Shown here: piece after piece, positions 1 through 7,079 of the stretch
Layout: every line of letters starts with the position of its first letter
How positions within the stretch are numbered: position 1 is the first letter of the stretch
DNA from: Bacteroidota bacterium
Lineage (GTDB): Bacteria; Bacteroidota; Bacteroidia; Chitinophagales; Chitinophagaceae
Length of the DNA: 11,037 nt
Reading direction: 5' to 3'
Assembly: GCA_023386855.1 (NCBI GenBank)
Contig: JAEWIW010000158.1
Coordinates: forward strand, 1-11,037
Notes under the pieces: generated by a model
Told to the model about the DNA's origin: nothing
The model's database searches: none
What the model saw: only the letters and a program-made list of their open reading frames with translations
Made by a program: the position numbers and the translations under genes

Positions 1-302
1 TTGTACTCGACGGCGTATTTATCGAGTGAAGTGATCATGTGACGCATAACGTTGTCGTCACGCAGAAGCTGGATCTTCAGCTTCTCATTGAAGTTGGTTG
101 GCGCTGTAAACTCCATCACCCAGTAAAGACCGGTAGTCTTCTTGGCGATAGGGTAGGCCAGTGATTTTAATCCCCAGGGATTCTCGTGCACTACTTCACC
201 TCCATTCTCTGTTACCAGAGCGGTGAATTTTTTCTGAGCGGCTTTGTAGTCGTCGTCAGACAGCACAGGGGTAAAAATCACCATCAATTCGTAATTCTGC
301 AT
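1..302 (-). CDS. rpsF: 30S ribosomal protein S6 (5' part, runs off the window)
   Basis: S6 binds 16S rRNA in the platform of the small ribosomal subunit together with S18. Reading the minus strand from the ATG at 302-300 gives an open frame of 100 codons beginning MQNYELMVIFTPVLSDDDYK, with the family's NPWGLKSLAYPIAKKTTGLYW segment in the middle and RDDNVMRHMITSLDKYAVEY at the window edge. The start fits because S6 proteins open with a short residue run followed by YE-(L/T)-(M/V)-hydrophobic, the first beta strand. Only the C-terminal tail is missing, assuming the usual length of about 110-130 residues. In many bacteria rpsR and rplI follow; here they would lie beyond the left edge, which is inference. 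A Bacteroidota-type -7 box lies about 45 bases upstream. Identification is secure. Confidence 0.96.
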   Translation of the reverse strand, partial: MQNYELMVIFTPVLSDDDYKAAQKKFTALVTENGGEVVHENPWGLKSLAYPIAKKTTGLYWVMEFTAPTNFNEKLKIQLLRDDNVMRHMITSLDKYAVEY

Positions 303-346
303 TACCCTGATTTTTGTTTGTGAATAAAAAAATTTAAAACGGGCAG

Positions 347-354
347 CAAAGGTA
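347..354 (-). promoter_or_regulatory. Promoter -7 box of rpsF
   Basis: The minus strand reads TACCTTTG here, an exact match to the Bacteroidota -7 consensus TAnnTTTG. Transcription would begin a few bases downstream, giving a leader of about 40 bases. No good TTTG -33 element is seen at the expected 19-base spacing. Confidence 0.65.
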
Positions 355-501
355 AAGGAAAGAATCCAGAATACGCTATTTTATGCGCAGGATGAGTTGA
401 ATTTTGAGAAATTTGACGAATCAGGCAAATATAACGTCAAGGTTGTCGCTAAACTGCCATTCTTCTGACAATTTTTCCCATATACGGCTGTTATGCCGGT
501 G

Positions 502-516
502 TGGCACCACCTTTGG
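502..516 (+). promoter_or_regulatory. Probable htpG promoter: sigma-54-like -24/-12 or degenerate -7 box
   Basis: TGGCAC (502-507), five bases, then TTGG (513-516) resembles the sigma-54 pattern TGGCAC-N5-TTGC, with correct spacing of the two dinucleotides; the expected GC at -12 is GG. The same bases contain CACCTTTG (508-515), one mismatch from the housekeeping -7 box TAnnTTTG. Either reading places transcription start near 520-528, only about 12-20 bases before the htpG ATG. Which sigma factor is used cannot be decided from the sequence. Confidence 0.4.
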
Positions 517-530
517 TACCCCATACCAAA
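512..530 (+). repeat. Perfect 7-bp inverted repeat just before htpG
   Basis: TTTGGTA (512-518) and TACCAAA (524-530) are exact reverse complements separated by CCCCA (519-523). The element overlaps the downstream half of the predicted promoter and ends 9 bases before the start codon at 540. It could be an operator for a dimeric regulator or a short 5' RNA hairpin. It does not match the CIRCE heat-shock operator. Confidence 0.55.
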
Positions 531-539
531 CATCATTTT

Positions 540-2390
540 ATGCAAAAGGGTTCCATCCGTGTTCAGACGGAAAACATATTTCCAATCATTAAAAAGTTCC
601 TCTATTCCGATCATGAGATTTTTCTCCGTGAATTGATCAGTAATGCCGTAGATGCCACCCAAAAATTGAAAACCCTTTCCTCCATTGGCGATGTGAAAGG
701 TGAACTGGGTGAACTGCGCATCGATGTAAAACTCGACCAGGAAGCCAAAACCCTGACGGTTTCTGACCGTGGTATCGGCATGACGGAAGCTGAGATCGAT
801 AAATATATTAACCAGGTTGCTTTTTCCGGTGCCGAGGAATTCCTGGATAAGTACAAAGGGCAGAATGAAGCCAATATCATCGGTCATTTCGGTCTTGGTT
901 TTTATTCCGCTTTCATGGTAAGTGAAAAAGTAGAGATCCGTTCCCTGAGTTTCAGGGAAGCCGCTACACCGGTTAGATGGGAATGTGATGGAAGCCCGGA
1001 ATTCGTTATCGAAGACACGGAAAAGGATTCACGCGGAACGGATGTGATCATGTATATCAATGAAGAAAGCAATGAATTCCTTGATCCTTCAAGGATCAGG
1101 TCCATCCTGGAAAAGTTCTGTAAATTTCTTCCCGTACCGGTATATTTTGAAGATAAGCAGATCAACAACACCAACCCTGCCTGGACCCGTAAGCCTTCCG
1201 AACTTAGCGATGAAGATTACCAGAATTTCTATAAAGAACTTTATCCTTTCAGTGAAGCGCCTTTGTTCTGGATCCACCTGAACGTGGATTATCCTTTTAA
1301 CCTCACTGGTATCCTCTATTTCCCAAAGATCAAACAGAGTTACGAAATCCAGAAAGACAAGATCCAGTTGTACAGCAACCAGGTTTTTGTTACCGATGAA
1401 GTGAAGGATATCGTTCCTGAATTCCTCATGTTATTGCATGGTGTTATTGACAGTCCTGATATACCACTCAATGTGAGCCGTAGTTACCTGCAGGGCGATC
1501 CCAATGTGAAGAAGATCAATAATCACATCACCAAAAAAGTTGCTGATAAACTCGAGGAAATATTCAATAAGGAAAGAAGCTCATTCGAAGAAAAATGGGA
1601 AAGCCTTGGTCTGTTTGTGAAATACGGAATGATGACCGACGACAAATTCCTGGAGAAGGCCAACAGGTTCCATATCATGCAGGATGCAACTGAAAATAAA
1701 TTTTATACACTCGAGGAATATCGTTCTGCAACAGAAGCCCTTCAGAAAAATAAAGATGGTAAACTGGTGATCCTTTATACCACCAATCCTGTTCAGCAGG
1801 ATGCCTATATCAAGGCGGCCACTGCAAAAGGGTATAAGGTGGTTAAGCTGGAAACTTTGGTTGACGCGGCTTTCATCAACCAGATGGAAATGAAGTGGGA
1901 GAATGTTCATTTCACCAGAGTTGATGCGGATATCGCTGATAATCTTATCGACAAGGTAGAACATACAGAAAGCCTCCTTAGTGAAGAAGAAAAATCTACC
2001 CTGAAAGATCTCTTCAGTATGGAACGGCCCAAACTTACTGTAACAGTTGAAGTAAAAGGTTTAAGTACCGAAGCACCCCCCGTGGTAGCAACAAGGCCAG
2101 AGTTTATGAGAAGGATGAAAGATATGTCGGCTATGAGTGGACCAATGGGAAGCTTTTATGCTAATATGCCCGATGAAGTAACACTCACTGTGAATGGTAA
2201 TCACCCGATCTATCAACAGGTGTTGAAGAATGATAATAAAGACCACCAGGAGAAGGTCGTTAAAAATCTTGCAGACCTTGCATTACTTTCACAGGGTTTG
2301 CTGACTGGAAATGATCTTACCAGTTTTATTGAAAGAAGTGTTGATCTTATGGGAGGAAAAGCTTCAAAGGATAGTATACTTGAAGCTTAG
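540..2390 (+). CDS. htpG: Molecular chaperone HtpG (bacterial Hsp90)
   Basis: HtpG is the cytosolic ATP-dependent Hsp90 chaperone, a homodimer that remodels client proteins, often after DnaK. The product is 616 residues, near the family's usual length. The N-terminal GHKL ATPase domain shows FLRELISNAVDAT (residues 28-40, with catalytic-type E31 and nucleotide-contacting N35), DRGIGMT (76-82), and the glycine-rich ATP-lid motif GHFGLGFYSAF (115-125). The middle domain carries NVSRSYLQ with R314, the arginine that contacts the ATP gamma-phosphate in Hsp90s. The C-terminal dimerisation part follows. I chose the ATG at 540 over the in-frame ATG at 501 because MQKGSIRVQTENIFPIIKKF matches the normal family start, and the upstream extension overlaps the promoter region. 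The gene is monocistronic, followed by a terminator at 2414-2440, and converges on recJ. Confidence 0.97.
   Translation: MQKGSIRVQTENIFPIIKKFLYSDHEIFLRELISNAVDATQKLKTLSSIGDVKGELGELRIDVKLDQEAKTLTVSDRGIGMTEAEIDKYINQVAFSGAEEFLDKYKGQNEANIIGHFGLGFYSAFMVSEKVEIRSLSFREAATPVRWECDGSPEFVIEDTEKDSRGTDVIMYINEESNEFLDPSRIRSILEKFCKFLPVPVYFEDKQINNTNPAWTRKPSELSDEDYQNFYKELYPFSEAPLFWIHLNVDYPFNLTGILYFPKIKQSYEIQKDKIQLYSNQVFVTDEVKDIVPEFLMLLHGVIDSPDIPLNVSRSYLQGDPNVKKINNHITKKVADKLEEIFNKERSSFEEKWESLGLFVKYGMMTDDKFLEKANRFHIMQDATENKFYTLEEYRSATEALQKNKDGKLVILYTTNPVQQDAYIKAATAKGYKVVKLETLVDAAFINQMEMKWENVHFTRVDADIADNLIDKVEHTESLLSEEEKSTLKDLFSMERPKLTVTVEVKGLSTEAPPVVATRPEFMRRMKDMSAMSGPMGSFYANMPDEVTLTVNGNHPIYQQVLKNDNKDHQEKVVKNLADLALLSQGLLTGNDLTSFIERSVDLMGGKASKDSILEA
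2355..2388 (-). terminator. Candidate recJ terminator inside the htpG 3' end
   Basis: Read on the minus strand, AAGCTTCAA (2388-2380), a 12-base loop, and TTGAAGCTT (2367-2359) form a perfect 9-bp stem followed by TTCC, so the stem closes into a run of four Ts. It lies 17 bases beyond the recJ stop. The T-tract is short and the stem is AT-rich, so termination strength is uncertain. The same bases encode the last residues and the first stop base of htpG. Confidence 0.45.
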
Positions 2391-2404
2391 AAACTGCTCC
2401 TGCT

Positions 2405-4138
2405 CTAATTTACAAGCCCTGGTTCACCCGGGGCTTTTTTAATTGAAGGCCTCAGGTCTATTACCCTTAACTGGAGTTGCCTGCAATTTTTCCATTCATT
2501 TTCTTCCAGTGTAAAAACAATATCGAAAGGCTCGCCACATTCAAGCAATGGAAATTTTTCCATCATGGAAAAACCAATCCCGGAAATAACGGTTCCCTGC
2601 TGTTCCACGATGAACTTGATATGCTGTTCTTTTACGATCCTTGATCCATTATTACTACAGTTTCTTGCAAGAAACACCGGTTTAAGATTATCCGGCCCAA
2701 AAGGTTCCATCCTGCACAGTGTGCGGTAAAAACCTGGCGTCAGTTCGGCTAAACTGATCTCTGCATCGATAAGCAATTCAGGTATGAGCAGGTCGGGGGT
2801 GATGGAGGCTGATACCACTTCTTCAAAACGCTGTTGAAAGGCTTCCACCTTCGCAGGTTCCATCGTCATTCCTGCCGCATAAAAATGACCACCATAACCA
2901 ATCAAGAGATCCTTGCACTGGTGGATGGCTTCATACACATTAAAACCAGAAACACTTCTTGCTGATCCTGCAACATAGTCGCCGGATTGTGTAAGAATTA
3001 TGGTCGGACGGTAATAGTGATCAATAAGACGTGATGCCACAATTCCTACAACACCTTTATGCCAGTGTGATTGAAAGAGTACCGTGGATTTTCTTTCAAC
3101 CATTGACTGGTCCTTGCTGATAAGTGATAATGCCTCTTCTGTTATGGCCTGGTCGGCTACCCTGCGGTCTTCATTATCATCCCTTAGCATTTTCGCATAT
3201 TCATATGATTCACTATAGGAAGGTGCAATGAACATCTGCACTGCTTTTCTTGCATCATCCATTCTTCCTGCTGCGTTCACTCTAGGAGCGATCATGAAAA
3301 CAAGGTTATTGATCAGGAGATCTTTTTCATAGCCACTGAGATTTTTAATCGCCCTGATACCATGATTCGGATTTTCATTTGCTTTTTTCAATCCATAATA
3401 AGCGAGTGTCCGGTTTTCACCTGTAATGGGAACAATATCTGCAGCTATAGCGGTTGCCACCAGGTCGAGAAATTGCCCGGGAGTATCATCGGGCAGCCCA
3501 TATGCTTTGCTTAGTGCCGTGATCAGTTTGAAGCCCACCCCGCAACCACAAAGTTCTTTGTAGGGATACTTGCATCCGGGTTGTTTTGGATTCAGTATGG
3601 CTACCGCAGGGGGGAGTTCTTTATCGGGAAGATGATGATCACAAACGATGAAGTCTATTCCTAACGTGGATGCATAACCGATGAGTTCGGTCGACTTAAT
3701 TCCGCAATCCAGTGAAATGATAAGTTTGAAATCATTGGCTGCAGCATGATCAATACCTTTTTTTGAAACACCATAGCCTTCGCGGTAGCGGTGAGGAATA
3801 TAAAAATCGAGCAGCCCCGGTGAAATGATCATGCCCAGGAAACGGAACATACAGGCAACTGATGTTGTTCCATCCACATCATAATCTCCGAATACCAGTA
3901 CTCTTTCTTTTTGTTCAACTGCTCTGCGGATGCGGCTTATAGCCTTATCCATATCCTTCATCAGGAAGGGATCATGGAGGTGAAGGGTTAGAGGGTTGAA
4001 ATAAGATTCTGCCGAGCTGTAATCATCGATGCCACGCTGGACTAAGATCCTGCAGATATTACGGTTGACTTTAAGCTGGCTGTACAGGGAATCAACTTTT
4101 TCTTCACAGGCATCCATGATTTTCCATCTCTTCTCCAT
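2405..4138 (-). CDS. recJ: Single-stranded-DNA-specific exonuclease RecJ
   Basis: RecJ is a 5'-3' single-strand DNA exonuclease used in recombinational repair, mismatch repair and base excision. It needs divalent metal ions. The 577-residue product shows the DHH phosphoesterase motifs: DYDVDGTTS (residues 85-93), SLDCG (142-146), CDHH (166-169) and D234 in TAIAADIVP. RVNAAGR follows at 286-292. The DHHA1 part has HKGVVGIVASRL (360-371), GSARS (391-395) and GYGGHFYAAG (414-423), and an OB-fold-like C-terminal region begins near 455 with MEPFGPDNLKPVF (477-489). All metal-binding residues expected for the family appear present. The ATG at 4138 gives the usual start MEKRW. The gene lies 12 bases after the stop of the polyprenyl synthase gene, so it is probably cotranscribed with it. 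Its last codons overlap the htpG terminator hairpin. Confidence 0.97.
   Translation of the reverse strand: MEKRWKIMDACEEKVDSLYSQLKVNRNICRILVQRGIDDYSSAESYFNPLTLHLHDPFLMKDMDKAISRIRRAVEQKERVLVFGDYDVDGTTSVACMFRFLGMIISPGLLDFYIPHRYREGYGVSKKGIDHAAANDFKLIISLDCGIKSTELIGYASTLGIDFIVCDHHLPDKELPPAVAILNPKQPGCKYPYKELCGCGVGFKLITALSKAYGLPDDTPGQFLDLVATAIAADIVPITGENRTLAYYGLKKANENPNHGIRAIKNLSGYEKDLLINNLVFMIAPRVNAAGRMDDARKAVQMFIAPSYSESYEYAKMLRDDNEDRRVADQAITEEALSLISKDQSMVERKSTVLFQSHWHKGVVGIVASRLIDHYYRPTIILTQSGDYVAGSARSVSGFNVYEAIHQCKDLLIGYGGHFYAAGMTMEPAKVEAFQQRFEEVVSASITPDLLIPELLIDAEISLAELTPGFYRTLCRMEPFGPDNLKPVFLARNCSNNGSRIVKEQHIKFIVEQQGTVISGIGFSMMEKFPLLECGEPFDIVFTLEENEWKNCRQLQLRVIDLRPSIKKAPGEPGLVN
2414..2440 (+). 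terminator. Rho-independent terminator of htpG, inside the recJ 3' end
   Basis: On the plus strand AAGCCC (2414-2419) pairs with GGGCTT (2431-2436). The stem extends inward through a T-G wobble and two G-C pairs (2421-2422 with 2428-2429), giving 9 bp around a five-base loop. Four further Ts follow the stem (2437-2440). It lies 24 bases past the htpG stop and wholly within the coding sequence for the recJ C-terminus (opposite strand). Confidence 0.85.
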
Positions 4139-4150
4139 AAGCAGTTCATC

Positions 4151-5113
4151 TTAGTATTTTCTGTCGGTGGTATATCTTACTAACTCTTCAAGGGCTTCGA
4201 TTATTTCAGGGTTGTCGAATTCTTTTAGGATGGCCAGGGCATTATCACGGTATTGCATCATCTTATTTTCCGTGTAGGCGATACCACCGGAAGCTTTTAC
4301 AATATCGATCACTTCCCTCACTTTTGCGCTATCCTTATTTTGATTTTTGATAATATAGATCAGTTTTTTTCTAGTTGCCCTGTCGGCATGATTGATGGTA
4401 TATATCAGCGGAAGGGTCAGCTTTTTTTCCTTGATATCATTGCCGGTGGGCTTCCCGATCTCATCCGTTCCATAATCAAAGAGGTCATCTTTGATCTGGA
4501 AAGCAATACCAACACACTCACCAAAGAGCCGCATTTTTTCTGCAATGGCCTCATCCTGTGTGGTACTATAAGCCCCGGCTGCACAAGCGGAAGCCAGCAG
4601 GGAGGCGGTTTTATTCCGGATGATCTCGAAATAAATATTTTCATCGAGGTTCAGCGACCTGGATTTTTCTATCTGCAACAGTTCTCCTTCGCTCATCAGC
4701 CTTACGGCGTTTGAAAGGAGCTGCAGGATACGGAAATCATTATGATCCAGGGAAAGCAATAAACCCTTTGCCAGGAGGTAATCCCCTACCAGCACTGAAA
4801 TCTTGGATTTCCAGAGAGCGTAGGTAGAAAAAAAACCGCGGCGTTCAAAAGATTCATCCACTACATCGTCATGTACCAGGGTAGCGGTATGCAGCAGCTC
4901 CACGAGGGAGGCAGCCCTGTAGGTGGAAGGATTGATCTCTCCCGCAAGCCTGGCCGACAGCATAACAAACATGGGACGCAGCTGTTTACCCTTGCGGTTG
5001 ACAATAAACCGCATGATCCGGTCGAGCAGGGGTACTTTACTTTTTACCGCTTCACGGAACTCCTGTTCGAAGATCGACAGTTCTGACTTTAATATGGTTT
5101 GAGCAAGTTTCAT
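4151..5113 (-). CDS. Polyprenyl diphosphate synthase (long-chain, octaprenyl/heptaprenyl type)
   Basis: This trans-isoprenyl diphosphate synthase condenses isopentenyl diphosphate units onto an allylic primer to build an all-trans chain. In the Bacteroidota the likely use is the menaquinone side chain, which is inference. The 320-residue product shows GKQLRP (42-47), the first aspartate-rich motif HDDVVDE (D82, D83, D86), RR (91-92), the lysine of RNKTA (167-171), and the second aspartate-rich motif QIKDDLFDY (D209, D210, D213). Residues A77 and T78, five and four positions before the first Asp, are small. Bulky aromatic residues there limit products to C15-C20, so a longer product is expected; exact length cannot be read from sequence. 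The ATG at 5113 gives a normal family start. It is the first gene of a probable two-gene unit with recJ and diverges from the OmpA-like gene. ispB would be the E. coli counterpart. Confidence 0.92.
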   Translation of the reverse strand: MKLAQTILKSELSIFEQEFREAVKSKVPLLDRIMRFIVNRKGKQLRPMFVMLSARLAGEINPSTYRAASLVELLHTATLVHDDVVDESFERRGFFSTYALWKSKISVLVGDYLLAKGLLLSLDHNDFRILQLLSNAVRLMSEGELLQIEKSRSLNLDENIYFEIIRNKTASLLASACAAGAYSTTQDEAIAEKMRLFGECVGIAFQIKDDLFDYGTDEIGKPTGNDIKEKKLTLPLIYTINHADRATRKKLIYIIKNQNKDSAKVREVIDIVKASGGIAYTENKMMQYRDNALAILKEFDNPEIIEALEELVRYTTDRKY

Positions 5114-5221
5114 GAGAAAAGTGCGGCAAATTACTATTTATGTTGGTATCGGTAACGGTTATTTTCCCTGTTTTATAATTGAATTTCTTACTGTTATGTT
5201 CGAGGTTTGCCACATTAAAAA

Positions 5222-5252
5222 TTTGCTAAATAACTTTCAATTAATATTTTTG
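5222..5252 (+). promoter_or_regulatory. Consensus Bacteroidota promoter of the OmpA-like gene
   Basis: TTTG at 5222-5225 (-33 element) and TATTTTTG at 5245-5252 (-7 box, matching TAnnTTTG) are separated by 19 bases, a textbook arrangement for the primary sigma factor of this phylum. The predicted leader is roughly 40-45 bases, AT-rich, with no Shine-Dalgarno sequence. It is the strongest promoter match in the window, in keeping with abundant expression of a major outer-membrane protein. Confidence 0.85.
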
Positions 5253-5300
5253 CAGTCGTTGGGTATTTTGTATTCTTAATTTTTCACATAAAATCTAGTT

Positions 5301-6947
5301 ATGGCAAGCAAAAAGTACACAAGTTTATTCGTAGTACTATGCCTGATGATTTCAGCGACTTTCGCTCAGGAAGAGCAAAGTGGCTATAATTATCAGGACT
5401 CCTCTGTTGTTCCCGCTAAAAGACTTCCACAGCACACCGAATTCATGGCTAACAATTATGCATATCCTGCAAAGCCTAGAAATCAATGGGAGCTTGGATT
5501 GAAAGTTGGTGCTTTTAGTGTTGCTGGTGATGTTCGTACACGTTTCCCTGGTTTTGGTGCCGGACTGCATGTTCGCAAGGCCTTGGGATATGTTTTCTCA
5601 CTGAGAGGTGAGGTGGGATATGGAACTACAAAAGGACTGAATTTCCAGCCTTCTGCCAGTTACCTGAAAAATAGTGCATGGAATGCCTATGCTGGTTCAG
5701 GAGATCCCGTTTTTTACAATTACAAGGCAAATATCTGGGATGCGAGCCTGCAGGCTGTTGTAACCCTGAACAACCTTCGCTTCCACAAGTCAAAGAGTGG
5801 CTTCAATGCTTATGTATTCGCCGGTTTTGGTGGATTGATCTATGACACTAAGGTGGATGCATTGAATGGAAGTACTCCATATGATTTTACAAATATCTAC
5901 AACAAATACCAGCCTACCGGTTTCAGGTATGAAGATCGCAAGGATATCCGCAGCGACCTGAAAGACCTGCTGGATGGCGAATATGAAACTGAAGCACAGT
6001 CTGACCCCGGTCAGCCTGAAGTTTTTGGTGAGCCTTTCCGTTTCAATACCACTGCAGGTGTGGGCGTTCAGTTCAAACTTAGCAAACGTGTTAGCCTCGG
6101 AATTGAAGACAGGTTGAATTTCTCCAAGAGTGACCTGCTGGATGGCCAGCAGTGGCAGGAGAACGGAATTGCTGCAATTGCGCAAACCCGTGATTATGAT
6201 GTAACCAATTTCCTTTCTGCAGGTATCAATATCGCATTGGGTGGCCGTTCAGTTGAGCCTCTGTGGTGGGTTAATCCCCTGGATTATGCTTACAACGAGA
6301 TCAACAAGCCAAATCACATGAAGCTTCCAAAGCCAATCCTGGACGATGCTGATGGTGATGGTATCACTGACCAGTTCGATAATGAGCCTAATACTCCTGC
6401 AGGATCTCCTGTTGACAGCCATGGTGTAAGCCGTGATACTGATGGTGATGGTGTTCCAGATTCAAGGGATAAGGAACTGATCACTCCAACACAATGTCAG
6501 CCTGTTGACGCTGATGGCGTTGGTAAATGTCCTCCTCCTGATTGCTGCAAAACCATTGATAGCCTTATGCAATATGGTATCCGTGGTCGTTGCAATATCG
6601 GTGACCTGCCCAGCATTACTTTCAGCGGCCGTTCTGTAACCCTTAGCAGGGATGCAAGGTCCCTGTTGGCAAGTGTTGCACAGAAACTTCGCGACAATTC
6701 TGAGTGTAAGATTGCTGTAGTAGGATATTGCTCTTCAAGCAAGTCACAGCAGCAGCTGAGCTGGGATAGGGTAAATTCTGTAATCAACTACCTGATAGAG
6801 AAAGAAGGTATCGGTTCTGACCGTTTCATCTTCAAGTATGGCCAGGAAGGTGGTGATTGCAATACCGTTGACCTGCGTGATGGAACCCAGGAAGAAGGTC
6901 CTACAACCGTTCCTGCTCCTCACCCGAACCTGAGAAGAAGAGGATAA
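5301..6947 (+). CDS. OmpA-family outer-membrane protein with thrombospondin type-3 repeats
   Basis: This is a predicted outer-membrane protein of 548 residues. A signal peptide (MASKKYTSLFVVLCLMISATFA, cleavage probably before Q23) is followed by a region of alternating beta-strand character (about 60-315; for example GLKVGAF, GAGLHV, FRFNTTAGVGVQFKL) that resembles an eight-stranded-type barrel. Calcium-binding type-3 repeats follow: DADGDGITDQFDNEP (349-363), DTDGDGVPDSRDKE (379-392) and a short DADGVGKC (403-410). The C-terminal OmpA-like domain spans about 436-520. The usual G-(H/Y)-T-D motif reads GYCSSS (475-480), so the Asp that binds diaminopimelate in peptidoglycan is a Ser, whereas the partner Arg (R490) is kept. 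Eight cysteines (399, 410, 415, 416, 431, 469, 477, 520) lie between the repeats and the C-terminus and could form disulfides. The tail is Pro-rich and ends RRRG. The gene stands alone, with its own promoter and terminator. Its precise role is not known from sequence. Confidence 0.9.
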   Translation: MASKKYTSLFVVLCLMISATFAQEEQSGYNYQDSSVVPAKRLPQHTEFMANNYAYPAKPRNQWELGLKVGAFSVAGDVRTRFPGFGAGLHVRKALGYVFSLRGEVGYGTTKGLNFQPSASYLKNSAWNAYAGSGDPVFYNYKANIWDASLQAVVTLNNLRFHKSKSGFNAYVFAGFGGLIYDTKVDALNGSTPYDFTNIYNKYQPTGFRYEDRKDIRSDLKDLLDGEYETEAQSDPGQPEVFGEPFRFNTTAGVGVQFKLSKRVSLGIEDRLNFSKSDLLDGQQWQENGIAAIAQTRDYDVTNFLSAGINIALGGRSVEPLWWVNPLDYAYNEINKPNHMKLPKPILDDADGDGITDQFDNEPNTPAGSPVDSHGVSRDTDGDGVPDSRDKELITPTQCQPVDADGVGKCPPPDCCKTIDSLMQYGIRGRCNIGDLPSITFSGRSVTLSRDARSLLASVAQKLRDNSECKIAVVGYCSSSKSQQQLSWDRVNSVINYLIEKEGIGSDRFIFKYGQEGGDCNTVDLRDGTQEEGPTTVPAPHPNLRRRG

Positions 6948-6969
6948 TATTTCCTTCTGAACAATAATT

Positions 6970-6995
6970 AAAACCCTCCGGCAACGGAGGGTTTT
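6970..6995 (+). terminator. Strong Rho-independent terminator after the OmpA-like gene
   Basis: AAAACCCTCCG (6970-6980) and CGGAGGGTTTT (6985-6995) form a perfect 11-bp stem with a GCAA loop, a stable GNRA tetraloop closed by a G-C pair. It lies 22 bases past the stop codon. The Ts of the right arm act as the U-tract and the As of the left arm would serve the opposite strand, though no minus-strand gene ends here. Confidence 0.93.
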
Positions 6996-7062
6996 ATGTT
7001 TATATTAACTGCCATTCAAAAGGTACTCAAAAGGATTCCTTCCATATTTGTAGGGAATATCT

Positions 7063-7070
7063 TAATTTTG
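7063..7070 (+). promoter_or_regulatory. Promoter -7 box of bamD
   Basis: TAATTTTG matches TAnnTTTG exactly. It ends only 9 bases before the bamD ATG at 7080, so the predicted leader is just a few bases long. No clean TTTG is found at the usual -33 spacing. Confidence 0.6.
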
Positions 7071-7079
7071 CCCACTTTT

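Noticed and set aside
303..345. Possible rpsF leader hairpin (TGCCC at 345-341 with GGGTA at 307-303 on the minus strand), reminiscent of S6:S18 autoregulatory leaders
   Set aside because: The predicted start site just after the -7 box would fall within the 5' arm, the stem is only five pairs with a wobble, and the typical CCG-bulge features could not be identified.
381..887. Long minus-strand open frame of 168 codons opposite the htpG start
   Set aside because: It lies antisense to the conserved HtpG N-terminus and its translation shows no recognisable domain; it is a coding shadow.
5114..5165. Minus-strand promoter for the polyprenyl synthase-recJ unit (TAATTTG at 5133-5127)
   Set aside because: The box is one base short of TAnnTTTG and no -33 element is found; a promoter must exist in the spacer but I cannot place it.
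6349..6450. Near-identical direct repeats (CTGATGGTGATGG) in the OmpA-like gene
   Set aside because: They encode two calcium-binding type-3 repeats with the same DGDG core, so they are explained by the protein.
6996..7079. Upstream in-frame ATG giving a longer BamD
   Set aside because: It starts inside the terminator after the OmpA-like gene, lies upstream of the bamD promoter, and would hide the lipobox of the clear lipoprotein signal starting at 7080.
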